Assembly: GCA_037447655.1 (NCBI GenBank) | Contig: JBBHKE010001101.1 | Span: forward strand, 1 to 64,000 | Reading direction: 5' to 3' | DNA: 64,000 nt | From: Zygnema cylindricum | Lineage: Eukaryota; Streptophyta; Zygnematophyceae; Zygnematales; Zygnemataceae | Part shown: piece by piece, positions 52,985-64,000 of the stretch | Position numbering within the stretch: position 1 is the first letter of the stretch | Layout of the letters: every line of letters starts with the position of its first letter | Made by a program: the position numbers and the translations under genes | The notes under the pieces: model-generated | Database searches by the model: none | Seen by the model: only the letters and a program-made list of their open reading frames with translations | Told to the model about the DNA's origin: nothing

Positions 52985-55878
52985 AAAGTGTTGCTTTCGG
53001 TGAAGATCAAGATGAGTTTGGTTTCGCAGATCCTAATCTTGTCTTTCTTTCTCACTTTCGGAGTCGGAATGTGGGATTGGAGGTGTTTAGGGAGTGTCAT
53101 TTTCTGGGCGTTCTGCCATATATCTCTCAAACCAGTCATGATTGTCGTTTTTCTCTCGTTCCATTGACTCCTTCTCTCGCTCCTGTTTCTCGTTTTGGTA
53201 ATTTTCGAAACCGGGAGGCGATTTAGGTTTAGGAGGAAGAGATCGGGGTTGATTAGGTTTGATTCCTAGGCCGATGTCCTTGTTCAACATTACTGACCGA
53301 GGAGTAAATGACAAAGGCCCTGTAGCTTTCCGGTTGTGATCCCACAGACCCATTTTCTGCTTGTCTTGTCTTTGCATCGAGGTGGAACTGCGGAGTTGGT
53401 GGCGGCTGTCTCCCACCCCAACAATTTAAGCTCCGGATATGAAGGTTCGGGCATGGTGAGCATTTGGGGGTTCCAAATCCCAGCCCAATAAGTCGTCATC
53501 GTTGGCATCCGCGGTGCCTTGAAGCTCAAGCTCCGCGAGCTTTTGCAACAACTCACGTTTTTGCTTTTGGAGTCGTTGTGTTGCTATGAGAGGAGCAAGC
53601 CGGGATGAAGATCCCAGGTGGAAGGCAGCCAACTCTGCAGCCATTGCTCTCAATTGTTGACTTTGTTGATGTATGATGATCTCCGGCGTAAGCTTGGCCA
53701 GAGCAGCCGGGGCTCGTTCAGATCTCTCTGGCGTGGACATAAGTTAGCGCCCCTAAGGGTAAAGTAGTTGGAGGGGGAGAGGGTCTCTGCCGTGGACATA
53801 AGTTGGCGCCCCCAAGGGTTAAGAAGTTGGAGGGGGAGAGGGTTAACGAATGTTTCTCATTCTTCTGTAAACAAAGCAAATTGCATCATTTTCTTGGGTA
53901 CTCCATTTTTCCGGGAACATTGTCCTTCCTTAAGCCCCAGAAATCCACAAGCTTCGCACTTGGCGCCCTCAGTGGTATATTTACTCCGGATTTCGTTGGA
54001 GATTTTAGCTTCATCAAACTTTAGAAGTTTGATTTGCCGCAACGGAGATTGGCACATCTTAGAGGTTTCGCTCCGTGGAGTTGGACAGTAAGTTTCCTTG
54101 ATTATCAGGGTCTTGTCCTCTCCCCTCCCTCCCTTTAGCTTTTCCTGGTGTTTCAACGTCCTATCTCCATGTTCTTTCTCCTATTCCTTAAGTTTCAAAG
54201 CCAGCTCCAGTTTACGTTTCTAGGTGCATTGCTTCCACCCATGACGAGGTTGTTGACAATTTATTTAATTATAGAGAAATACTCGCTCATCTGCTCTCAT
54301 AGCTGGTTCTGACCCGCTGTCAGCCACTTCCTTCCCTTTAAGCTTTCGCAAAACTTGAATTTCAGCCTATTCCTCTTCATTCAAAGAGGTTTCCCCGGCA
54401 AATCCTGCAAAATTTGCTCGGGCTTTGCCGGTCACGGCCTTCTCCCTTGCCTCACTGTGGACGAAGTGGTCATATAATTTCATCGCCGCAAGTGGGACTT
54501 TTTTGGCGAAGGGATTGATGTCATGAATTGCCTGTCTGGCAATCTAGTTATCTAGAGCAGTCTACCCTGTTGATCCGAATGAATTACAGACAACGATAAA
54601 GTATTTAGTTGCCATTGCCGGAAGGTTAATATTGGACGGTTTCATTTTCTGACAAAGGCTTGAGAGTCGGTTGAAGAAAGTCTGCGGAGTCTCGTTCTTC
54701 AAGCATCGAAACCCTTTGAATTCCTTGATTGCTAACTCGTTCCTCTCTGTGTAGAGGAGTTTCCAGATGAGTGGTACAAGGGTTGGGATTAGCAACCATG
54801 CGAGTTGCTGCTTGGGCTGCTTGAATGGCTTCCAGCTGGTTAACATAGGCACTTCCTTGTGGCTGCAGTTTCATGTCCTGTGTGAAGGTAGTGGTTACAA
54901 GGGTTGCAGCCACTGCCGCCAAGTGAGCCTCCGTTTGCAGGACTGTCCCATCAAGGACCGGATCCAAGATTTAGATGCTAAGAGCCATCAAAAGAGGTTG
55001 ACGCTCCTTGTAATCTGCCAACGCCCCTCCAGAAAGGTTGTTGACCATCATGGGGAAGAGGGTTGTCTCGAACTCATCCGGAATGGCTCCTCCCCGGTAC
55101 TTATTGATTTCGGCTTGTGTGAAATATTTCCACAACAACTCGAAATCCGAAAATGCGATCCTCGAGCTATCTCCTGTAAAGATCCGGATATCCCCCGTTT
55201 CCTTTTCTTCCTTTGCAAGGTTGTGAAATGGGAAGAGAAAGGCCCGGTCGCGCTGACAAACTGAGCAGGCGAGATGACTCCCGTATCCTCTTCCTCGGGA
55301 CCGGAACCGTGTCTTCCTCCGGAAGAAGGTGTTGCCTTAAGAGGTGTGGATCCCCCTTCCATAGAGGAAGTACCAGCGCTTGAAAATATGGTGTGAGGAA
55401 CGATGTTCCACACTACTCCTCTATATCAAGAAGAGTATTGTTCCTCCCTGAAAGCCTACTCCATCGATGGGATGTGGAGGCAAGGTCGATTCAAAAGAGG
55501 TCCTTGGGAAATGGGTGGCGACGGAGATGGAGACGAAGATTGCTGGAGCCCGGTTTGATAAGGCGTCTATTTCCGTGTTCGCCTCCTGGAGGTCTCGGGA
55601 GGTGGAGTTCTGAAATTTGTGAAAGGGGAACGCCTGTGAAGAGGTGTGTAAGCGCGGACGTCATGTTTGTAAGGTAAAATAGGCGGCTCTGGAGACCCCC
55701 AGACTGTTATAGAAGGAGAAACAGATGGTGAAGGGCAATCCACGGGGGTGTAGTAGGACCCGTGGAGTGAGAGGAAGGAGGAGGAGGAGAAGATGGGAGA
55801 TCTAGAGATGCTCTAAGAGGTGGTGAAGGGAGTGTTGACGGTCTTAAGGGGATGTGTATCCTCTCGTCCGGTCGTAAC
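52985..55878 (-). pseudogene. Gypsy copy 2 gag
   Basis: Reading down the - strand: LRPDERIHIPL, a Pro/Ser-rich part, the capsid-like region NETPQTFFNRLSSLCQ (about 54690), then LYDHFVHSEAREKAVTGKARANFAGF, zinc knuckles (NCQQPRHGWKQC, first Cys lost; CEACGFLGLKEGQC, His now Leu) and the LAELELQ helix region. This copy is continuous across the point where gypsy copy 1 is split, and so shows the native sequence there. It is cut at 55878 by the copia D insertion and at 52985 by B3. Confidence 0.75.
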
Positions 55879-56767
55879 TGAAATTATGTGGTCTCCATTG
55901 ACCCATAGAATGAGCAACCTATGTAAAGCCTCTAGGATAATATTTGCCCCTTCCACTTTCCCACTGAATAAGTGCCGCCCACGCACACAAATATTTTGAC
56001 CACCTTCACCCTTGTGAGGATAAGACTCCTTTGAGTCAAACGCAAAAAGAATCACTGAATTTGCTCCCCTGAGCAGTAAGTTATGGCTGGTCAAAGATGA
56101 CAGTTATACTTACAAGCTCTCTTAGAGAGAGGTACCTAAATATCACTAAGTCTTGGTCTGCCTACTCATGACTACCTACTACTAAACCCCTTGTCCAATA
56201 GGAACACTATATAGTACAAAAAGGTACAATATGAGAACTACTTATTGTACGGCCATTGTACGACATGGTCTACAAGGTGACACCTGTCAAACGAAGAGCC
56301 ATTGTTCCTCTTCCCATCTTCTCCGGTATCAAATAATGTGGCACCACGTGGCACCGCGTAACGCCATCTATAAATGACGCCAAAATCTCATTTCGCGTGG
56401 CGGCTACAATGTCGGCCGTCCGATCAAAACATATTTTACACGGTTCAGATTCGCGTACATGCATGAATTGCTCCTTTTGGTTAGTCTGGTGTTAATTAGC
56501 TATCGCGTTAATGTTTATATATGTTTGAAACCCATCACGTGTATTATTTTGATAACGCCCTAGTGGATAAGGCTTACGTCTACATACTGGTTCACAGACC
56601 CAGGTTCAAATATGGACATAGGCAACATTTTAGTAAAATATCCTCTACTTCAAAATCTGCCACTTTCTAAATAAGGCGGCAGCCATGGCGTGCCTTTGAT
56701 CCTCACTCTCTTTCTTGAAAGTAAAACTAAAATATAGAAGTGAACTATTAATTACCTCTTTTCAACA
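55879..56767 (-). repeat. Copia D 3' LTR
   Basis: 889 bp, beginning TGTTGAAAAGAGGTAATTAA and ending ATAATTTCA on the - strand. It has the GTACGGCCATTGTACGACATGG block, shared with family A, and the antisense tRNA-Arg-like segment. Confidence 0.85.
56552..56624 (+). promoter_or_regulatory. Antisense tRNA(Arg)-like segment in the D LTR
   Basis: ACGCCCTAGTGGATAAGGC closely resembles the D-arm and A box of tRNA-Arg (GGCCTAATGGATAAGGC). AGACCCAGGTTCAAATATGG at 56596-56615 resembles a T-arm with B box. Acceptor pairing is not complete. Orientation is opposite to the LTR. Confidence 0.6.
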
Positions 56768-58763
56768 CTCCCTTTAATTCCTAGTCACTTTTCAATTTTA
56801 ATCCACAGTTTTCTTTGCAATAAATCAACTTAAGGGAAGGCACTGGTTTTGTCATCATGTCTGCAATCATTTCTCTATCAGTTTTATAAACCATTATAAT
56901 AATTTTATTTTCAACCTTCTCTTTGACAAAGCTTAGTCTAATATCCATATGTTTAGCTTTGAAGTGATGTTTCGGATTAGCTGTAATAGAGATAGTAGCT
57001 TGATTATCACAAAAAACATTTTGAGTTCCAGACTTCATGAACCCAAGTTTTTCAAGAAGAAATTTAACCCACATTAATTCTTTGGTGGTAGCAAAAGAAG
57101 CCATGTATTCAGCCTCCATAGTGGACTGAGCAACTACTTTTTGTTGCTTGCTACTCCAAGAACATGCACCGGATCCAATTTGCAACACATATCCAGTCGT
57201 ACACCTCCTTAAAGGCACATCTCCATAACTGGCATCACTCCAAGTGGTGATGTCAGTCTGCTCCCCTCCCAAATGCAACCATAATTCCCTTGTCCCCACC
57301 AGATACCTCATCACCCTTTTGGCAGCCTCCCAATCTCTCTTTCTTGGTTCATTTAGATTTCTACTAAGGACACCTACAGCTGCAGCTATATCCGGACGGG
57401 TACAGTTCATAAAATAAATTAAACTGCCTACAATCTACCGATAAGCGATATTTTCCATAAATTTTCTATTTATCTCATCCATCTCATCATTAAAAGTAAA
57501 TATTCCACTCTCTTCACTCCCTTCAAACACTTTCTTCAAATCCATGGGAGTAGTACATCCATTTGCTTTTTCCATCTGAAATTTTTCTAGCATATTACCG
57601 ATTGCTTCTTTTTGAGTGAGTCTTATAATTCTATTCCCTCTATCTTTCTCCATCTGAATTCCCAAAATGTATTTTGCTTCGCCGAGATCTTTCATTTCAA
57701 AACTGCTTCTAAGATCCCGTTTTAGTTTGTTAATTTTATCTAAGGACTTGCTTAAGAGTTACAAATCATCCACATAAATAGCAATAAATATCACTTCATT
57801 CTCATCCTTAAATAAATATATAGAGTGATCTGAACTAATTCTGAGATACCCCTAACCGGTTAGAAATTCGTCTAGCTTTATATTCCATTGTCGCGGGGCT
57901 TGCTTAAGCTTATAGAGTGATTTAATCAGTTTACAAACCTTGCTTTCTTCCCCACTTTCCACGAATCCTTCCGGTCGCCTCATGTAAATTTCTTCTTCCA
58001 ACTCTCCGTGCAAAAAGGTCGTTTTAATATCCATCTGGTGTATTTCCATATCCTCCGCTGCGGCTATATTTAAAAGGATTCTAACAGAAGGAAATCTGAC
58101 TATAGGTGCAAAGGTTTCTTCGTAGTCTATCCCTTCTTTCTGAGTATAACCTTTTGCAACTAAACTATCTTTGTACCTCTCAGTGGTATTATCGGGGTTT
58201 AATTTAAGTTTAAAAACCCATTTACATAAGATCGGTTTTCGGTTTGGTGGACAATCTACAAACTCCCATGTATTGGCTTCCATGATAGAGGTCATTTCTT
58301 CATTTATAGCTGTGACCCACCGGCTACTTTCTAGGGTGTTTATGGCCTCTAAGTATGTCTGAGGTTCATTCGGGTGAGACATCTTTGTGAGTTGGTTATT
58401 TACTTGTCTTTCTTGAAGTCGTTTACTACTTCTTTTTCCCCCTTCAAAATCGGAAGTCGGTTTGGAAGGCATATTTGGGTTTCGTTTAGGGAGATTTTCA
58501 GCTCCCCTATCATCCAATTTCGGTGTCTCATCAAAATCCTCATCGGTTTCCACTTCGTATTGTGGCGTTGCCTCGGATGTTGTCCTTTCCTCCTTCTCCT
58601 TTGGTAGATATGCAGATTTTTCTTTTTCTCCATCTTCCTTCTCTTCATTTTCAAAGTCAAAGTCAGGAAACTGATCTGTTTCAAATCTGATTTTGACTTC
58701 CTTATTATATTTGAATGGATCAACAGACTTCACTTCATTCATCACCACTATGTGTTTTACCAA
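56768..58763 (-). pseudogene. Copia D integrase tail, reverse transcriptase and RNase H
   Basis: The first open frame (58763-57852) has the integrase C-terminal linker, KWVFKLKLNPDNTTERYK, EETFAPIVRFPSVRILL and LYKLKQAPRQWNIKLDEFLTG, ending at TAG where A2 has Gln. A stop directly follows IYVDDL in the catalytic region. The middle frame (57695-57435) ends in TAG before IVGSL. RNase H (57410-56781) is complete with WSDASYGDVPLRR, MEAEYMAS, VFCDNQATISI and MIADMMTKPVP. Unlike A1 and A2, the WEAAKRVMRYL join is intact. Confidence 0.85.
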
Positions 58764-60240
58764 AATTTATCTCTCTTTTTCAAGTCATACACCCAGTATC
58801 CTTTTGTGCTCTCATCATATCCTACAAGATATCGTGGTTTCCCTCTTCCCTCTAACTTCCATTTAGTCTTATTGGAATCCAAACTATAAACTTGACTTCC
58901 GAACACTCTCAAACTAGACAAATCAGGCTTTCTTCCTGTCCACCTTTCATACGGAGTTTCCTCTTTAGTTACTGAAGTTAGGACTCTATTTTTGATAAAA
59001 TTAGCATAGTTCATAGACTCAGCCCAAAACTGCAGCCCTATCCTCTTGTAACTTAAAATACTTCTTGCCATATCTTTTTAAGTTCTATTCACTCTTTTTG
59101 CTACTCCAATTTGTTCCGAATTATAGGGAACAGTTTTCTCATGATGAATTCCTTCTTCTTTAAGATATTCTTCAAATTCTCTTGAGGTGTATTCTTTCCC
59201 ATTATCACTTCTTATCTCTTTTATTGAGGTTTCATGTAGCTTTACACTCCATACTTTATACTCTTTGAAACATCTTAACACCTCTGACTTATGTCTGAGA
59301 AAGTATACCTTCGTGTATCTAGACCAATCATGTGTGATAGTTAACATCCATCTCTTCCCCCCATGTGAAGCATACCTAACAAGTCCCCAAACATCAATGT
59401 GAACTAGATCTAATACTTTCTCTCTCCTAAATGTGGTTGCCTTTGGAAATGGAAGTCTATGAATCTTCCTTTGGGCACATCTACTACAATCATCAAAGGT
59501 CTCATCATCCTCAAAAGTAATACCCTCCACTATTCATTTTTTCTTCATTTTCTTTAATCTATCTAGATGCACATGCCCCAATCTTTTATGCCAAAGCATC
59601 ATCTCACTTGCACACGAGTAGAGAACACTATTTTCATTGCAAAGAACAATTCTGAACATTCCTTGAATGCCCTTCTCAACTATGAAATACACCTCATTAT
59701 CAAAGCTTGTTGTGAAGATTGCTTTCCAAGTTCCTGTTTCAAACTCCTTTTCATCTAGGACAGCTGTTGAGACTAGGTTCTTGCTAAGTTGTGGAATGTA
59801 AAGAACGTATGAGAGTGCTACAATTGAGGCCTTTCCATCAACTAGAACCTTGAAGTCAACAGTTCCAACAAGACTTGTGGTTTCTGCTCTACCATCTCCG
59901 TACTCTATCTCAACTGTTGGGATCTTTCTCAGTTTAGTGAACCACCGCTTATCTTTTCACATATACATTGAAGCCCTTGAGTCTATGATCCACCCATCCT
60001 CGGGTAGATCCCTCTTACCTCCGAAAGCACACTTTTGTCTCCGTGGAATGTCGACATGCTTTTCGGTGTTTTTCGGATTAATTAGAGGCTCCTCAAGCTC
60101 CTCTTATGGTTTTGTTTTTTCTTCCACTTCCTCATCATGAACTTGAGGCAGGAAAGCCTTTTTCTTTCCTCTATCCCTTGAGGTTCCTTAACCATTTTTC
60201 AGTCGAAGATTTGCAAGTTTGACACAATCTGCCATATAGT
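58757..60240 (-). pseudogene. Copia D protease and integrase
   Basis: Protease motif reads WIIDSRASMYM near 59990, Gly to Arg in the D-S-G signature. Integrase has DCSRCAQRKIHRLPFP, HIDVWGL (first Asp), IRSDNGKEYTS (second Asp), and a stop at about 59078 after VAKRVNRT, where Glu of the usual AERLNRT is Lys. The C-terminal part (59071-58757) is open, with PYERWTGRKPDLS and VFGSQVYSLD. Confidence 0.8.
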
Positions 60241-61218
60241 GTCCCGGTTTCTTGTAGAAATGACATAATCCTCCCCGAGAAGTTCCTCTCCCGTGTCTAT
60301 CAAATCTGCCACCTCCTTGTCCTCTTCCACGAAAGTTTCGGTAGGGATCTTTCCCTCTGTCCTAATCACGTTTCCGCCAATCAGCTCGTGCAGACAATGC
60401 TTGAACACTTAGACTCCCTCTCCTAAGCTCAATGGTGCTTTCTTTCACTAAAATCATTCCCACTGTGTCATCCCAATTCCAATTGCTATCTTCTATGTCT
60501 TGTTATCGGTTAATGATACTCTCATACTCTTCAGGTAGTTTCATCATTAATGTGTTCACTCTTTGTCTCTCAAATCATGAGTTACCTGCACTCTCTAATT
60601 CTCCAAATAATGCTCCTAAATCATTGCAATAATTATTCATACATCCTCCTTTATAAATATAAGTTGCAATCTTATTTTTCGCCAACTGCTGTTGCTACAA
60701 TGATCCACTTTTATATTTGTTAACTAGTGATATCCAAATCTGAGATGAAGATTTGACATGCATAAGGGGAATGGCAATGCCCTTTGCTACACTTTTAAGA
60801 ATTAAAAGCTTAGCAACCTTGTCTTTGTAGTTTCACTTTTCATACTCTGATCTTTCGCTTTGAACCCTTGTCGCTATTACTAGTGGTGTTGGTGCCGATA
60901 TCGCCTTCGCCAATGGTGTCACTTGAGTTCCAACTCCTCCATTTTCTCCTTCCATGACAATCTCCTCTCCATCCTCATCTTCATCCTCGGTGATGGTGGC
61001 AGTTGTTCTACCAACTGTAGAGGCGACGGTGCCAGAAAAACGACTCCCTCCAAACCCAGGTGAAGGTGGGCATTGAATTTGTCCAAACAATATGCCCTAT
61101 AGATGCTTCTCAAATAGTTCTCCCTCCATCATCATTTCCCAATACAAAAAATCTGATCCATCAAATAGGGGCACCCTTGAGGGTGGGCCCATAACCTGAA
61201 ATTTTGTGGTCTCCATTG
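60241..61218 (-). pseudogene. Copia D gag
   Basis: The ATG is in the LTR (METTKFQ) and the frame reads VMGPPSRVPLFDGS through the primer-binding site. A TAG interrupts near 61100. The region around 60833-61090 is acidic (EDEDEDGEEIVMEGE). The zinc knuckle is CHFYKKPGHYMADC, second Cys now Tyr. Several further stops are present. Confidence 0.75.
61182..61196 (-). promoter_or_regulatory. Half-tRNA(iMet)-type primer-binding site of D
   Basis: GGTTATGGGCCCACC on the - strand directly after the LTR end TTTCA. On the + strand the text is GGTGGGCCCATAACC, identical to the initiator tRNA-Met anticodon arm as I recall it. Confidence 0.8.
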
Positions 61219-61568
61219 ACCCACAAAATGAGCAGCCTATGTAAAGCCTCTAGGATAATATTTTCCCCTTCCACTTTCCCACTAAATAAGTGCCACCCAG
61301 GCACACAAATATTTTGACCACCCTCACCATTGTGAGGACAAGACTCCCCTGAGTCAAACGCAAAAAGAATTACTGAATTTGCTCCCCTGAGCAATAAGTT
61401 ATGGTTGATCAAAGATGACCTTTATAGTTACAAGCTCTCTTAGAGAGAGGTTCCTAAATATCACTAAGTCTTTGTCTGCCTACTACTAAACCCTAGTTCA
61501 ATAAGAACACTATATAGTACAAGAAGGTACAATAAGAGATGTACTTATTGTACGCCCATTGTACAACA
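61197..61568 (-). repeat. Copia D 5' LTR remnant
   Basis: 372 bp matching the last part of the D 3' LTR (55879-56250). The rest is displaced by the E insertion at 61569; the bases next to E are CAACA. Confidence 0.8.
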
Positions 61569-62686
61569 TGTTGAAAAGTGATATTTTGTACTTTACCTTT
61601 TTTTTTTTAGTCTTGCAGTTCTCATACTTGTCGTAGTCACTGAAAATTGACAGGCAACCATGGCTGCCTTGGACAGATGAGAGGATAGACAGAAGACAAA
61701 GCTCCTGCAAAAGTTATTTCGCCACATACATGATTTGATTTTGTAACCTCCGGGCGAAACCCGTACGAAAAGGGCAATCGCCTTATCCGTTAGGTCTTGA
61801 TGAATCGATACATGTATTGTACTTGATAAGTATTTAAATAAAAACATACAGCATATTCCGTTTAACATCTTACGAAACAAAACGAAACATGGAACATGTG
61901 GTACCGCACGAAATGCAGTACCGCACGAAATAAATGAAACAAACATTTGATTTCGACAGACGAAATTAAATGTCGCAATCGACGGCTCGCGAAGCAAGAA
62001 GAAAATTTAAGCGGTCAACACGGAGTGTTGACCGTCGAAATTCAACGGTCAACACAGAACTTTGACCGGTGAAATTCAACGGTCAACATTTATTCGACGC
62101 GCCGTCAGATAGACGGCTGCAATTAATCACCGTGAAAAGAACGGGCGACACGCGTGAGTGCCGGGATGCCGGAACAACTATCTGGGAGAAGTACGGCGAA
62201 ATGGGAGGAAATTACATGTGGCGTCATCCTATATGATGCTGGAAGAGAAAAGGGACAGGTTGTCATTGACCTATTTTGCCACGTGGCAGACCGGAAATGG
62301 TGTCGAATATATCCGTACATAAAGTACGGCGGCTGTTGTACTTTGTATGTACAATAATGAAAGTACTTCACTTTGATTGGTTTAGAGTAGTTATTAGGAG
62401 TTTTCAGGACTTAGACAAAATTTGGAAAACGTCCTCTCTCCTAGAGGCCATCTGTACAAATATGTTGTCTTTGAACAGCCATAACTTAATGCTCAGGTGA
62501 GCAAATTCAGTGATTCTTTTTGTAGCCGACTCAGGGGAGTCCAGGCTACACAGGGGTGTAGTCGGTCAGAGTTTTTGCGTGCCAGGGTGGCACTTATTCA
62601 TTTCCAAAGTCAAAAGTGCTAATATTATCCTAGAGGCTTCATATAAGCTGGACATTCTGTGTACCAATGGAGGTCACAATATTACA
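61569..62686 (+). repeat. Copia E 5' LTR
   Basis: Begins TGTTGAAAAGTGATATTTTG and ends ATATTACA before AGTTATGGGCCCACC (62687-62701), a primer-binding site with one mismatch. It carries CTTGTCGTAGTCACTGA and ACCATGGCTGCC near its start, a tandem GGTCAAC-rich stretch (62010-62090), an inverted CCAAT box (TTGATTGG near 62375) and the gag ATG at 62667. Length 1118 bp. The 3' LTR is outside the window. Confidence 0.8.
61741..61800 (-). promoter_or_regulatory. Antisense tRNA(Arg)-like segment in the E LTR
   Basis: On the - strand GACCTAACGGATAAGGCG matches the tRNA-Arg D-arm pattern, followed by ACGGGTTTCGCCCGG as a weak T-arm/B-box equivalent. Confidence 0.55.
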
Positions 62687-64000
62687 AGTTATGGGCCCAC
62701 CCTCTAGGGTGCTCAATTTTAATGGAACAGGGTTCATTTATTGGGAAACCATGATGAGGGGTGCATTTTTTGAAAAACCGCTATGGGGCATTGTGAGTGG
62801 TCGTGTGCGTCGGCCATCCGCTAAATTGGGAGTTCCACCAGGGTTTGGAGGATCTCGGTTCACTGGAGGATCTGCAGGGACAGAGGGGGTGGAGGATGTT
62901 GCAAAAAGCACCATGTCGAACAAAGGAAAGGAGAAAATCACACTGATGGCTAGTGGATCGGCTCCAGTAGCACTTGTTCAGAAAACAGAGGCGAATGATA
63001 CTGAAATCTGGGATTTCAACAATACCGTGGCTACTCATTTTATTCTCGGGCGTCTCACTCAGGGAGTGGCTACACCTCATCTTCATGTGGAGAGGGCAGA
63101 CGAGTTGTGGGAGCTACGACGTATAAGCAAATGATTGGACGGTTGAGTCAGGATGTACAAAGGGAAAGATATTGGAATTCATAATGATTTGGTGGGTTAT
63201 TCATGGGTTAAAGTGCAAGAAAGGGGGCCCGAAGAGTGAAGCTTTTAATGAAACTCAGATGATTATGAGAATATTGTCCAGCTGGTCCGGGTTTCTCCAT
63301 CATCTTTGGATTTGGAATTCTGTTGTGGGGATGATTTTGGTTCGGGAAAGCACAATTGAGATCCATAGGTGAGGAAAGAGTGTTCAAGCATTGGCTACTG
63401 GTACTGATTGGGGGGGTAAAGATTCCAAGAAACCTTATGGGAACTTTGGTGGAGGAGGAAGAGGAAACCATGACGGATCTGGACCAAGGGCTCCAAAGGG
63501 GCTGTGCCATTTTTGTAAGAAGACAGGACACTACATAGCGGAGTGCACTAAGTTGGCGGAGTAGAGATTGAAGGAGGAATCGATTGGAAAACCAGCCGGA
63601 AGGAAAAAGAAGGCGTTCGTTGCAACACAAGTCGTGGAAGAGGATGCCGATGATGATGATGGAGAACTTCTCCTCAATGAAGAGTTGGAGGTGAAAGGTG
63701 AGCTACAGATTCCAAGAAGGCAAAAGTGTGCTTTTGATGGAGTGAAAAAGCTCTTGAAGAAGGATGGGTCATTCATTCAGGAGCCTCTATGCATATGTGT
63801 AGAGAAAAACCATTGTTTACTAAAATGAGAAAGATCCCTACTGTAGAGATAGAGTATGGGGATGGGAGAATAGTGACCACTAATTCATTGGGATCAATGG
63901 ATCTGAGAGTCTTAGTTGATGGTAAGACATCTATTTTCACTTTCTCTAATGTACTTTTCATTCCAGAGTTGAACAAGAATCTTATCTCTACGCTACTCTT
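62667..64000 (+). pseudogene. Copia E gag and protease, running off the window
   Basis: The frame begins in the LTR (MEVTILQVMGPPSRV) and is open to 63134, where a deletion after RADELWE ends it. Part of the capsid is missing. The zinc knuckle CHFCKKTGHYIAEC near 63507 is intact. The protease motif near 63770 reads WVIHSGASMHMC after a frameshift, with His for the catalytic Asp. The frame then follows MRKIPTVEIEYGDGRIVTT to the window end at LISTL. The rest of pol lies beyond 64000. Confidence 0.8.

Larger units (their letters stand above)
55879..61568 (-). mobile_element. Copia family D (5' LTR cut by element E)
   Basis: The 3' LTR is 55879-56767, the internal region 56768-61196, and the 5' LTR remnant 61197-61568. 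It is inserted in gypsy copy 2 gag; the five bases beside the 3' LTR are GTAAC on the + strand. The 5' LTR stops where the + strand E LTR begins with TGTTGAAAAG. D is the most diverged member of the A/C/D/E group with an internal region here. Confidence 0.85.

Overview
The window looks like intergenic heterochromatin of a green-plant-lineage (streptophyte) nuclear genome. I see no host gene. Nearly everything between 2.0 and 64 kb is LTR retrotransposon sequence: five related Ty1/copia families (called A, B, C, D and E here, plus a divergent A-like LTR, F) and one Ty3/gypsy family, nested in each other and mostly decayed. The plant inference rests on two things. The primer-binding sites of four copia families match 14 or 15 nt of the anticodon arm of the plant initiator tRNA-Met, as I recall that tRNA. 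The gypsy family carries a cytosine-5 DNA methyltransferase (DNMT) domain, an arrangement reported in charophyte algae and dinoflagellates. A charophyte alga is my best guess; a bryophyte or fern is not excluded.

Layout. 1-1999: AT-rich, diverged tandem repeats. 2000-4190: copia C1 (5' LTR, broken gag and protease start, + strand). 4191-9583: copia A1 (- strand). 9584-17580: gypsy copy 1 (- strand; 3' LTR, integrase, RNase H, RT, DNMT, protease, gag). 17600-21818: copia B1 (- strand). 21819-27474: copia A2 (+ strand), followed by a gypsy copy 2 DNMT fragment to 27877. 28733-30387: non-autonomous hAT element with a perfect 8-bp target duplication. 31083-35242: gypsy 5' LTR, leader and gag (+ strand). 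35243-35380: B RT fragment. 35381-38380: copia A3 (+ strand), the best preserved ORF. 38615-39500: F LTR. 39977-40377: small hAT-like MITE. 41632-43243: C2 (- strand). 43244-45438: B2 (+ strand). 45439-46250: the missing distal part of the A2 5' LTR (- strand). 46251-47234 and 52985-55878: gypsy copy 2 (- strand), interrupted by the complete element B3 (47235-52984). 55879-61568: copia D (- strand). 61569-64000: copia E (+ strand, running off the window).

Four observations stand out. (1) The gypsy family has a DNMT domain between protease and RT in two independent copies. (2) All copia families here put the gag start codon inside the 5' LTR and read gag straight through a Drosophila-copia-type half-tRNA primer-binding site. 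(3) The LTRs of families A, C, D, E and F carry a tRNA(Arg)-like sequence always antisense to the element. (4) The two halves of the A2 5' LTR, and the two halves of gypsy copy 1, lie far apart in opposite orientations, which implies inversions or a misassembly. Copies share identical disabling mutations and show many C-to-T type changes, as expected of methylated, trans-mobilised elements.
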